Source of the DNA: a virus
IMG/VR virus record: IMGVR_UViG_3300010885_050164
Coordinates: 1-39,188 of that record
DNA: 39,188 nucleotides
Strand: one strand, 5' to 3'
Part shown: one piece after another, positions 1 to 5,727 of the stretch
Layout: every line of letters starts with the position of its first letter
Numbering within the stretch: position 1 is the stretch's first letter
Program-made: the position numbers and the translations under genes
The notes under the pieces: generated by a model
Seen by the model: only the letters and a program-made list of their open reading frames with translations
Database searches by the model: none
Told to the model about the DNA's origin: nothing

Positions 1-110
1 GGCAACGGTTTCCCAATAATATTTATAATATACGTTGAATTCTCATCTAGATTCCTCAGGGAAGTACTTTTCCCTGAGCCGGATTCTCCAATAATTAGCG
101 TGGCGCTCAT
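1..110 (-). CDS. 5' fragment of Sak4-like ATPase gene (duplicate copy)
   Basis: This is the second copy of the first 36 codons of the ATPase gene that is complete at 38528-39175. It starts at the ATG complementary to 108-110 and includes the Walker A motif GESGSGKS before running off the window edge. It exists only because of the terminal repeat and should not be counted as an extra gene. Confidence 0.9.
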   Translation of the reverse strand, partial: MSATLIIGESGSGKSTSLRNLDENSTYIINIIGKPL

Positions 111-123
111 ACATTTAAACTCA
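1..123. repeat. left copy of 123-bp terminal direct repeat
   Basis: Bases 1-123 are identical to bases 39066-39188. This means that the sequence closes into a circle, or that the DNA has a direct terminal repeat. The odd short length and the fact that it cuts through a gene fit an assembler overlap on a circular or circularly permuted genome better than a true packaging end. Confidence 0.95.
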
Positions 124-568
124 AAATAATGGAAGGCTTAGAATAATCTAAAACAAGGAACTGACCTATTCTTTGTTTGTCTTCTTCAGACCCATACGTA
201 TCAATATTTTGTAATATTTTATTGTTAACACGATACGTTGTACTTTGAACCACAGGGTTAAATTCTTTTCGCATCGTTGCAGCCACCGCTTCATATTCAT
301 TCTTATCTATCTTCCATAACGCAGGAGTCTTAATAACAGCCTTATATTTGCCGATATATTTCGTTTGTGAGCCTTCATGCGCCACCGAAAGTATGTTGCC
401 AGCCTCATCAAATTTGACGGCGTGCAGACCCTCTAAAATTCGTTTCTCAAGATGATCTTTAATACGCTTCAATTCAGCTATTTGTTTATTCACTTCATCC
501 AATCCCTCAAAATGTTTCTCCTTAGTGTCTTTTGCTGGATGCAATTCAAATCCACATACATTGTTCAT
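107..568 (-). CDS. hypothetical coiled-coil protein, first gene of leftward operon
   Basis: A 153-residue protein I do not recognise by name. The N-terminal third (about residues 15-50) is rich in E, K, L and I and looks like an alpha-helical coiled coil (DEVNKQIAELKRIKDHLEKR). The C-terminal half is predicted globular. The start is supported by an AAGGTG ribosome binding site seven bases upstream of the ATG. Its TGA overlaps the ATG of the Sak4-like ATPase in an ATGA junction, so the two are translationally coupled. It is the first gene after the leftward promoter at 616-644 and sits with recombination genes (ATPase, SSB, nuclease, helicase), so a role in DNA metabolism is likely by context only. 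Confidence 0.8.
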   Translation of the reverse strand: MNNVCGFELHPAKDTKEKHFEGLDEVNKQIAELKRIKDHLEKRILEGLHAVKFDEAGNILSVAHEGSQTKYIGKYKAVIKTPALWKIDKNEYEAVAATMRKEFNPVVQSTTYRVNNKILQNIDTYGSEEDKQRIGQFLVLDYSKPSIILSLNV

Positions 569-615
569 ATCTTCACCTTTTTAGTTTAGATACTTGGTCG
601 GCATGACCTAGACAC

Positions 616-644
616 ATAGTATCAAGACATATCTTGCATGTCAA
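616..644 (-). promoter_or_regulatory. leftward sigma70-type promoter of recombination operon
   Basis: On the minus strand a perfect -35 TTGACA (639-644) and a -10 TACTAT (616-621) are separated by exactly 17 bases. It lies 48 bases upstream of the first leftward gene. Its -35 overlaps the 20-bp palindrome at 637-656, so it should be controlled from that operator. Confidence 0.8.
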
Positions 645-656
645 CATCGTGACATG
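623..656. promoter_or_regulatory. paired palindromic operators between divergent early promoters
   Basis: Two adjacent palindromes are visible. CAAGACATATCTTG (623-636) has 5-bp arms, and CATGTCAACATCGTGACATG (637-656) has perfect 7-bp arms around six bases. They cover the spacer and -35 of the leftward promoter and the -35/spacer of the rightward one. The obvious candidate ligand is the Cro-like protein encoded immediately to the right. The arms differ, so either two proteins bind or one protein binds with two affinities. Confidence 0.65.
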
Positions 657-663
657 ATATAGT
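634..663 (+). promoter_or_regulatory. rightward early promoter
   Basis: TTGCAT (634-639) and TATAGT (658-663) are separated by 18 bases, a reasonable sigma70 promoter just upstream of the Cro-like gene. Its -35 abuts the -35 of the leftward promoter, so the two promoters are divergent and overlap on the same operator. Confidence 0.6.
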
Positions 664-688
664 TGTGTACCAACAAGGGGGTATAATA

Positions 689-886
689 ATGACATTAGAT
701 GATATTAAGAATTATTTTGGTCCGGCTTATCAGTTGCATAAAAAGACGGGAATGTCTCGTGCCTGCTATAAAAATTGGCAGACCAAGGGATATGTTCCTA
801 TATTGACTCAGATGAAGATACAGGAATTAACGGGAGGCGAGTTACGAGCTGATTATGCGCATGGAGAGGGTAGAAATGCTGAGTAA
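689..886 (+). CDS. Cro-like helix-turn-helix regulator
   Basis: A 65-residue protein resembling the small Cro regulators of P22/lambda-type phages. It has an N-terminal helix (LDDIKNYFG), a helix-turn-helix in which 'AYQLHKKTGMSRACYKNWQTKG' positions fit Cro (about residues 12-34), and a polar tail. A GTG at 665 is in frame, but the ATG at 689 is preferred because AAGGGGG lies eight bases upstream. It is the first gene of the rightward early operon, beside a double-palindrome operator. No CI-type repressor is encoded opposite it, where a lambdoid phage would have one. Likely role: turning down the early promoters. The family call is by pattern, not by search. Confidence 0.75.
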   Translation: MTLDDIKNYFGPAYQLHKKTGMSRACYKNWQTKGYVPILTQMKIQELTGGELRADYAHGEGRNAE

Positions 887-1175
887 AAGCGAGATAGAAC
901 GAATTTTAACGAAGAAAAAGAGGGAAATCATGGTAGATGAGGATATAGCAAAGCAGGCTCAAGAATGGAATCTAAAAGTATCGGGTCGGATGGTTGGCCT
1001 CGTTTATTACTATATGAAAAATGATTACAAAGAGAAGGAATCACTGGAAGTGTTGGAGCGCAATATAGGTATATCTAGAGAGTCAATTGTGCCAGCGTTG
1101 CGAGCACTGGAGTACCACGGCTATTTGTCGAGTAGCAAAGCGACGAAGCCTTATTTGTATCGGGTGGTTAAATGA
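876..1175 (+). CDS. winged-helix DNA-binding protein
   Basis: A 99-residue basic protein. The C-terminal part (about residues 40-99) reads as a winged helix: LEVLERNIGISRESIVPALRAL followed by EYHGYLSSSK and a short strand ending YLYRVVK. Such domains are common in phage replication initiators and transcription regulators. In-frame ATGs exist at 855, 861 and 876; I chose 876 because GAGAGGG lies five bases upstream. It overlaps the end of the Cro-like gene by 11 bases, and its TGA overlaps the next ATG, indicating translational coupling. It could be an early regulator or an origin-binding protein for the primase module downstream. Confidence 0.65.
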   Translation: MLSKSEIERILTKKKREIMVDEDIAKQAQEWNLKVSGRMVGLVYYYMKNDYKEKESLEVLERNIGISRESIVPALRALEYHGYLSSSKATKPYLYRVVK

Positions 1176-1369
1176 CTGAATCTGAGCTAAAAGAATTTGA
1201 AGAGTGGAAGCGGTCTAAAAATAAAACCGCATTTGAGGAAGCGTTTTTTCGTCTTGAGCAGACATTGGAGCATCCGGAAAGACGGCAGTTTAATACATTG
1301 ATGCCCAGTATGGCTTATCGGACGTTAGCTGAGGCTATTGTGGCGCTGAAGAAGGAGTTGATAGGATGA
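1172..1369 (+). CDS. small hypothetical early protein
   Basis: A 65-residue, mostly helical, charged protein (MTESELKEFEEWKRSKNK...). I see no recognisable domain. Its ATG overlaps the upstream TGA (ATGA), and its own TGA overlaps the next ATG, so it sits in a tightly coupled early operon. Typical of short-lived early phage proteins, but no function can be assigned. Confidence 0.65.
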   Translation: MTESELKEFEEWKRSKNKTAFEEAFFRLEQTLEHPERRQFNTLMPSMAYRTLAEAIVALKKELIG

Positions 1370-1542
1370 TTTTAACAAATCAAGATTTGGAATTAATATT
1401 GGAATGTCTCATGCGTTATACGGACAGTTTAGAAGGACTTGAGAATGTTGATGCGTATCTTTTAGAGCAAAAGATAAATAAGTTTCTGAATGGCCCTTAT
1501 ATTGAGCTTAAATCAATACATGGGGTTTGTGGCAATGACTAA
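1366..1542 (+). CDS. small hypothetical early protein (58 aa)
   Basis: A 58-residue open frame starting MILTNQDLELILECLMRY. It begins in an ATGA overlap with the previous gene and has an AGGA-type signal (TAGG) just upstream. It is helical and leucine-rich with no known motif. Its final codons overlap the start of the next small membrane protein, continuing the chain of coupled genes. Confidence 0.6.
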   Translation: MILTNQDLELILECLMRYTDSLEGLENVDAYLLEQKINKFLNGPYIELKSIHGVCGND

Positions 1543-1729
1543 AATTATAAAATTTCCGTTAACCCACAAAACAATTTTACACAACTACATCAAAGAAATT
1601 GATCATCAGATAGTTTTTATTGATAAGAAACGCTTACGGGATAAGCATATATTCTATGGATGGATAGGAGGTATGTTATTTAGTGCGTCCATTAATATTA
1701 TATTTAATATTATATTACGGTTCTTGTAA
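1535..1729 (+). CDS. small single-pass membrane protein
   Basis: A 64-residue protein starting MTKIIKFPLTHKTILHNYIK. Residues 1-45 are basic and helical; residues about 44-62 form one hydrophobic stretch (GWIGGMLFSASINIIFNIIL) fit for a transmembrane segment at the C terminus. The ATG at 1535 overlaps the upstream TAA; in-frame ATGs at 1490 and 1520 would overlap the upstream gene much further. Tail-anchored small membrane proteins in early operons can act on host envelope or superinfection, but nothing here proves a role. Confidence 0.5.
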   Translation: MTKIIKFPLTHKTILHNYIKEIDHQIVFIDKKRLRDKHIFYGWIGGMLFSASINIIFNIILRFL

Positions 1730-1747
1730 AACTTATTATTAATCAGT

Positions 1748-1850
1748 ACAGTGACCGACGGAGGCCAGAGTTGACGCTCTAGCCACGTCGTGTGCGTAGC
1801 ACAGTGACTATTTCAACCTATTTGGCGTAGGCGAAATATGTTTTTATATT
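1748..1850 (+). ncRNA. structured non-coding element ending in a terminator
   Basis: Three hairpins follow one another. The first (1756-1790) has stems CGACG/CGTCG, GGC/GCC and AGAG/CTCT around TTGACG. The second (1791-1803) is TGTGC-GTA-GCACA. The third (1819-1838) is TATTT..GC-GTAG-GC..AAATA and is followed by TGTTTTTATATT, like a Rho-independent terminator. ACAGTGAC occurs at 1748 and again at 1801. The stretch lacks a convincing reading frame. It could be a small RNA or a structured 3' end of the early transcript. I do not recognise a known RNA family. Confidence 0.5.
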
Positions 1851-1934
1851 ATCCAAGGTTGGTTTCAAACACAATAGATTTGTGTCGTCTTTTAATTAAG
1901 AGGGATTTTTATTATGCGAAAAATATTTATTTGA

Positions 1935-2036
1935 ATGTCCATTGAGCATGCCAGATACATGCCGCTGTCCTATCACAAGGCGCGAGTACGTCTTTGTGAG
2001 GATATGTGGCCTCGGATGTTTGGTGATAGAGTATAG
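1935..2036 (+). CDS. possible 33-aa ORF within the primase leader
   Basis: A six-codon frame (MRKIFI, start about 1914) with AGAGGG upstream ends in TGA directly before an ATG at 1935 that opens a 33-codon frame (MSIEHARYMPLSYHK...). The arrangement could be a leader peptide plus a tiny protein. The same bases also form alternative hairpins (1970-2029), so this may equally be a non-coding leader. No homolog is recognised. Confidence 0.25.
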   Translation: MSIEHARYMPLSYHKARVRLCEDMWPRMFGDRV

Positions 2037-2075
2037 GGTGCTACTGTTAGGATAGCCCCCGGATCATCGAGGGCT
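1970..2075 (+). promoter_or_regulatory. leader with mutually exclusive hairpins before primase gene
   Basis: CACAAGGCG (1974-1982) can pair with CGTCTTTGTG (1989-1998, one bulge), while CTATCAC (1970-1976) can instead pair with GTGATAG (2023-2029). The two helices share bases 1974-1976 and cannot both be complete. A further hairpin AGCCC...GGGCT (2054-2075) precedes the ribosome binding site at about 2093-2097. This looks like a translational or attenuation control region for the primase-helicase gene. Confidence 0.35.
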
Positions 2076-2103
2076 GGGATATAACTTATAACAAGGATTT
2101 CAC

Positions 2104-3912
2104 GTGAAGAGTGTAACAGATATAAATAGTTTAATGCAAAAAAATGGACCTAAATTCAATCAAAACAATCAAGGAGTGTGGGAATATAAAACAATAGATG
2201 GCGATACATATTGTTATACAGAGCGTAATTGGGATTATGCAGAAAATAGAAAGGTCGTTACTCCATGGACTTTTCAAAATGGCAAATGGGTAAAAAAGTT
2301 ATTTCCAGTTCATAACAGATTATTTAACCTTCATCTTCTTAAGCTTTTTCCTGAAAAACCAATTTTGATTGTTGAAGGTGAAAAAGCAGCAACCGCTGGA
2401 ATGTCATTATTCACAGATTTCAATGTTATGACATGGCTAGGTGGTACATCAGCTGTCAATAAAGTGGATTTCTCGCCTTTCGATAATCGTATTGTATATA
2501 TTTTACCCGATAACGATACCGTTGGTTATGAAGCCGCTGAGAAGATAAAAGATATATTGCTTCCTAATGTTTGCCGATTGTATTTGGTGAATATAGCATC
2601 ACTTGGAGTGAGACCAAAATGGGATTTAGCCGATTTAGATGAAGGGGAAGTGGATTTTATCGATGTTTATAATTTAGTAATTGGTTCTCCTCAGGTTATC
2701 TTTGACCCAGATGAACTAACTGCTTATGACTTCCCAGATGTTTCTAAAAAAGGAAATGTTTTAAATACTACTGATAATATAGATTTCCTTCTTAACCATT
2801 TCAAAATTAAATCCAGATATAATTTAATGACCAACTACCCGGAGTTCAATTTTCCTGGTAAAAGTTTCAGCAAAGCTAATGAAGGTGTATGTTTCTTCAC
2901 CGAAATATCAAACTTATGCGTAAAAAACTCAGTCCCTAAAACCGATCTAGAAAATCACATTTTAGTCATCTCTGACCGAAACAGATATCACCCAGCCATT
3001 GATTTTGTTGAAAGCCAACCTTGGGACGGCATTTCAAGGATAGACGAATTATTGAAAACGGTGGTGGCTGATAATCAAAAGTTGGCTGATAAATTAATTT
3101 ATCACTGGTTAATTGGGTGTATCGCCTGTTTATATGAAAAAAATGGCGTTTCACTCGAAGGGGCTCTTATTTTTCAAGGTAAACAGAAAATAGGTAAAAC
3201 TTACTGGTTCACCAAACTACTGCCAGAATCTTATAGATTCTTGGCTAAGAATGGCCAGATGCTAGATGCTAAGAATAAAGATGATGTGATTCGTGTAACG
3301 CAGTCATGGATGTGTGAACTAGCAGAATTTGAGGGAACTATCCGTAAATCAGATGTGGAAGCTCTTAAAGCTTTCATAACATTATCCTCAGATGATTATC
3401 GAATGCCATACGGCCGTCACAATAGAACCGTTCATAGACGAACCTCTTTCTTTGGCTCCGTAAACTCCGTTCAATACTTATCTGATGATACAGGGAATAG
3501 AAGATATTGGACTGTTGCCGCCAAAAGCATCAACTACAATCATAATATTGACATGCAACAAGTTTGGGCTGAATTAAAAATAAGATATGACTCTGGAGAC
3601 ACATACAGATTACCAGATGATATTCAGGATGAATTGAATAGAGAAAATGAATCATTTATTGCCGTTGATCCACTCGAAGAGTTAATTATAAAAAGTTTTC
3701 GATGGGAGGAGGAAACTAGATACCGAGTCATGTCGGCTTCAGAAGTAATGGAAATGATAGGATTTCAAACCACCGATTATAGCTCCCTTAAGATTGCAAA
3801 AAAATGCGGCGCCATACTTTCTAAGTTAACAGGCAAAAAATCTCGAAAAAGCAATGGCAAAATGGTATTTGATTTACCATCTAGCAAGAAAAACATACAG
3901 GAATGGGGTTAA
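2104..3912 (+). CDS. Toprim-VirE type primase-helicase
   Basis: A 602-residue replication protein. The N-terminal half holds a Toprim fold: ILIVEGEKAA (E91 region, residues 87-96) and YILPDNDTVG (D136, D138), the metal-binding signature of primases. The C-terminal half is a VirE/VapE-family P-loop ATPase: WDGISRIDELL lead-in, Walker A GKQKIGKT at 359-366, Walker B-like MCELAEFEG at 403-411, and the typical RTSFFGSVN...DDTGNRRYW segment. It should prime and unwind DNA at the origin. The start is GTG with AAGGA six bases upstream. It follows a structured leader and is directly followed by iterons, the usual layout of a self-contained phage replication module. Confidence 0.85.
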   Translation: MKSVTDINSLMQKNGPKFNQNNQGVWEYKTIDGDTYCYTERNWDYAENRKVVTPWTFQNGKWVKKLFPVHNRLFNLHLLKLFPEKPILIVEGEKAATAGMSLFTDFNVMTWLGGTSAVNKVDFSPFDNRIVYILPDNDTVGYEAAEKIKDILLPNVCRLYLVNIASLGVRPKWDLADLDEGEVDFIDVYNLVIGSPQVIFDPDELTAYDFPDVSKKGNVLNTTDNIDFLLNHFKIKSRYNLMTNYPEFNFPGKSFSKANEGVCFFTEISNLCVKNSVPKTDLENHILVISDRNRYHPAIDFVESQPWDGISRIDELLKTVVADNQKLADKLIYHWLIGCIACLYEKNGVSLEGALIFQGKQKIGKTYWFTKLLPESYRFLAKNGQMLDAKNKDDVIRVTQSWMCELAEFEGTIRKSDVEALKAFITLSSDDYRMPYGRHNRTVHRRTSFFGSVNSVQYLSDDTGNRRYWTVAAKSINYNHNIDMQQVWAELKIRYDSGDTYRLPDDIQDELNRENESFIAVDPLEELIIKSFRWEEETRYRVMSASEVMEMIGFQTTDYSSLKIAKKCGAILSKLTGKKSRKSNGKMVFDLPSSKKNIQEWG

Positions 3913-3944
3913 TCAGGGTAGATCAGGGTAGATGAGGGTAGTAT
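3905..3944 (+). repeat. 10-bp iterons with G-quadruplex spacing
   Basis: Three copies of AGGGTAGATC-like units start at 3915, 3925 and 3935 with an exact 10-bp period. With the GGGG at 3905-3908 (end of the primase gene) there are four G-runs separated by loops of exactly seven bases, which satisfies the usual quadruplex rule. A 10-bp period also places all copies on one DNA face. The position just after the primase-helicase stop suggests replication iterons. Confidence 0.75.
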
Positions 3945-4001
3945 GTAAAAACGTATTTTGAAATAAATAATCCAATGCTGGACTGGATAATATATAGGTA
4001 C

Positions 4002-4120
4002 AGGGTAGATAGGGTAGATCAGGGTAGTACTTTCTGTAGGAGAAGGACCTATGGTACATTATTTGAGCGATAGGTATAGGTTCTCTAGCAACTACCCCCC
4101 TGTACCCCCCTATCTACCCT
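4002..4120. repeat. inverted iteron arrays forming a long hairpin, candidate replication origin
   Basis: Three more AGGGTAG units (4002, 4011, 4021) face three inverted copies: ACTACCCCCC at 4091, TGTACCCCCC at 4101 and TATCTACCCT at 4111. The arms (about 30 bases each) can pair with a few mismatches. Inside the loop GAGAA and CCTAT (about 4041-4053) can pair with ATAGG and TTCTC (about 4074-4085), giving a second stem. Counting 3915-3944, nine iteron copies lie within 210 bp. Non-coding, directly after the primase-helicase gene: a strong candidate origin or initiator-binding site. A transcription terminator is a weaker alternative. Confidence 0.65.
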
Positions 4121-4156
4121 GTTATGCAACGTAACATAACAAAATGGACAATAATT

Positions 4157-4342
4157 ATGATGATTCGAATAAAAAATATAGTTTTTAACACCAACCACAT
4201 AAAGTCAGCTCGCTACGAAGTTATAGATGACATAACAAAACTATATGTCTGGGTAGACGAAGGACCGCCCTACACGGTAACTTGTGATGACGAAGAAGAA
4301 GCCGAAAACTTCCTAGGACGCCTACTCTATGAAAGACATTAA
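4157..4342 (+). CDS. small hypothetical protein
   Basis: A 61-residue protein, [20 protein letters not shown]..., with alternating strands and an acidic C-terminal helix ([15 protein letters not shown]). In-frame ATGs at 4124, 4157 and 4160 are possible. The first would start inside the inverted repeat with no ribosome binding site, so 4157 (GGA eight bases upstream) is preferred with low certainty. It overlaps the cold-shock gene by 14 bases. No known domain. Confidence 0.55.
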   Translation: MMIRIKNIVFNTNHIKSARYEVIDDITKLYVWVDEGPPYTVTCDDEEEAENFLGRLLYERH

Positions 4343-4646
4343 CCACCTCCAAAAAATACTCCTAGGGGAGTGCGAAAGCTATGAACAAGCGATATACTTG
4401 CTAGCGAAAGCTGCAGAAATTTATTTGAGAGAGAATGAGATGAGACACACCGGAACAGTGAAATGGTTTAACGATCAAAAAGGATTTGGATTCATAGAAG
4501 CAGGCGGCAACGATTACTTTGTACATTACAAATCTATAATGACCCCTGGCTTCAAAACGTTGAAAGAAAAACAGCGCGTTTTGTTCGATAGCGAACAAGG
4601 AACCAAGGGACCAACAGCTATAAATGTGGTCGTAGACGAGATTTGA
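4329..4646 (+). CDS. cold-shock domain protein with N-terminal extension
   Basis: Residues 39-105 are a CspA-type cold-shock domain: [19 protein letters not shown] holds RNP1 (KGFGFI) and YFVHY is RNP2. The family binds single-stranded RNA or DNA and melts RNA structure. The frame opens at 4329, overlapping the previous gene, giving a 38-residue helical N-terminal extension ([20 protein letters not shown]...). A second in-frame ATG at 4440 would yield a standard 68-residue Csp and has GAGAGAG nearby. Both forms may be made. As an early gene beside csrA on the facing strand it suggests phage interest in RNA control. Confidence 0.85.
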   Translation: MKDINHLQKILLGECESYEQAIYLLAKAAEIYLRENEMRHTGTVKWFNDQKGFGFIEAGGNDYFVHYKSIMTPGFKTLKEKQRVLFDSEQGTKGPTAINVVVDEI

Positions 4647-4678
4647 GGCACCCAGGAGGCGAGATAATATATTTTTAG

Positions 4679-4754
4679 TACCCATGGAGCGGGTATATTA
4701 ATTTAGAGCATCTTAGCGCGGTAAAAAGCGTGTCATTGTGGACTGGATGCTCTA
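4679..4754. terminator. hairpins between convergent csp and csrA operons, possible bidirectional terminator
   Basis: TACCC-ATGGAGC-GGGTA (4679-4695) is a hairpin with GGA in its loop. TAGAGCATC (4704-4712) and GATGCTCTA (4746-4754) are perfect 9-bp inverted arms, and the right arm includes the stop codon of the leftward gene. Convergent transcription meets here, so termination is the simplest role. The stretch also carries four GGA motifs (4655, 4686, 4740, 4745), of interest because csrA is next door. Confidence 0.5.
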
Positions 4755-4922
4755 CCCCATGTGATTTATCATCCACTCCATTTGCTTGATAATGACGTTT
4801 AAGTCCGGGTCGGATAAACGATAAGATTTTCTTTTACGTTGTATTTCGATGTGGTATTGTTTTGTGTCGAATGGCTTTGTGTATTTTAGTGAGGCAGGAT
4901 GACCGGCTCCGCTAGATATCAT
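4752..4922 (-). CDS. small hypothetical protein downstream of csrA
   Basis: A 56-residue basic protein starting MISSGAGHPASLKYTKPFDT and containing QYHIEIQRKRKSYRLSD. The frame is open as far as 5033 but would then overlap csrA by about 90 bases, so the internal ATG at 4922, 20 bases after the csrA stop, is more likely although no clear ribosome binding site is seen. Last gene of the leftward cluster. Function unknown. Confidence 0.45.
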   Translation of the reverse strand: MISSGAGHPASLKYTKPFDTKQYHIEIQRKRKSYRLSDPDLNVIIKQMEWMINHMG

Positions 4923-4941
4923 GCAGAGCCATTTTAAATGT

Positions 4942-5133
4942 TTAAGTTGCTGTGTTTTCCGCAACCAGCTGCTCCTTTTGAATTGCAGCGTATATTTCTT
5001 CCCGATGAATACTAATGTCGTCGGGAGCATCAATCCCTATTGTTACTTGATATTCACTTATTCTTACAACTCTTATCTTTATGTCATCACCAATAAAAAT
5101 TTGTTGTCCTCGTTTCCTAGTTAATAGTAGCAT
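4942..5133 (-). CDS. csrA: CsrA family RNA-binding translational regulator
   Basis: A 63-residue protein of normal CsrA length. It shows MLLLTRKRGQQIFIGDDIKI, then VTIGIDAPDDISIHREEIY, the full CsrA pattern. The residues that contact RNA in the family are present at their usual positions: L4, R6 and R44. CsrA dimers bind GGA motifs, often over ribosome binding sites, and block or stabilise messages. AGAGGA lies just upstream of the ATG. It is embedded in a cluster of small leftward phage genes, so it is a phage gene rather than flanking host DNA. It may redirect host carbon and virulence regulation or regulate phage messages. Identification is confident; targets are unknown. Confidence 0.92.
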   Translation of the reverse strand: MLLLTRKRGQQIFIGDDIKIRVVRISEYQVTIGIDAPDDISIHREEIYAAIQKEQLVAENTAT

Positions 5134-5152
5134 AGCTTCCTCTTTTTTGTTG

Positions 5153-5347
5153 TTATAATTCCGTTGATAATAAATTTATAATACGTTGCAGGTTATTGTT
5201 TAATATACGTAATTGGGATAAATCTACGCGAGTGTGATCGGCGTGGTCTCCGGGTTGGTTCTCGAATATCAGTTCGTAATAACCGGGGTCTAATGCTTCT
5301 AAATAGACATCAAAGTTTTCATTTAGTAGATCGATTAGGTCTAGCAT
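5153..5347 (-). CDS. small hypothetical protein upstream of csrA
   Basis: A 64-residue acidic protein, MLDLIDLLNENFDVYLEALD..., ending in a helical NNLQRIINLLSTEL. The frame opens earlier (5371), but AAAGGA sits nine bases before the ATG at 5347, so I chose that. It lies 19 bases upstream of csrA and close behind the next gene in the same leftward cluster. No domain is recognised. Confidence 0.55.
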   Translation of the reverse strand: MLDLIDLLNENFDVYLEALDPGYYELIFENQPGDHADHTRVDLSQLRILNNNLQRIINLLSTEL

Positions 5348-5348
5348 T

Positions 5349-5579
5349 TTACAGTTTCCTTTCCCAGTCAATTTTGTTTATATATTTTTTGTTGACAATA
5401 ATTATTCCATCAACTCCATTTGGTGATATAGGGAATTTATTTTTTACTTTATTCCCGGAAATGACTCCTATACGATGGGAAAAAAATATTGATCCATCCT
5501 GGTAATCATCTTTGACAGTGGTAAATACGACGTAGTCTCCGATATTAAAGTTAAAATAGTCATCTTGGTTTTTTAACAT
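5349..5579 (-). CDS. small hypothetical beta-rich protein
   Basis: A 76-residue protein, MLKNQDDYFNFNIGDYVVFTTVK..., with short strands and glycines (IGDYVVF, HRIGVISGNKV) suggesting an SH3-like barrel of the kind found in small phage proteins with a 'GD.V' start. An ATG at 5606 is in frame, but GGAGAG eight bases before 5579 supports the shorter form. The start overlaps the end of the upstream cysteine-rich gene. Function unknown. Confidence 0.55.
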   Translation of the reverse strand: MLKNQDDYFNFNIGDYVVFTTVKDDYQDGSIFFSHRIGVISGNKVKNKFPISPNGVDGIIIVNKKYINKIDWERKL

Positions 5580-5727
5580 TTTCAGGCTCTCCACAAAAAT
5601 ATCCATAACATACAGGCATTGGATGCCGTTCCAATTGCTTTTTCTCTTCTTCTGTCATCTTGCGACCGCATTCGTTTTTGCAGTTTGGGGATTGGCAAAA
5701 TGTTTTGTCTCGGAAACATATAGTCAT
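5560..5727 (-). CDS. small cysteine-rich protein
   Basis: A 55-residue protein, MTICFRDKTFCQSPNCKNEC..., with cysteines at 4, 11, 16, 20, 49 and 54 approximately; the spacing C-x6-C-x4-C-x3-C followed by C-x-G-Y-x-C suggests a zinc-binding knuckle. GGGGAGC lies eight bases upstream of this ATG; the longer frame to 5754 lacks a site. Small proteins with this MTICFRDKTFC-like opening recur in podophage accessory regions, to my recollection, but without known function. Confidence 0.55.
   Translation of the reverse strand: MTICFRDKTFCQSPNCKNECGRKMTEEEKKQLERHPMPVCYGYFCGEPENVKKPR

Noticed and set aside
1730-2103. A second group I intron before the primase gene
   Set aside because: No P7 elements (GACTA / ATAGTC type) or Q element are present, and there is no broken exon upstream.
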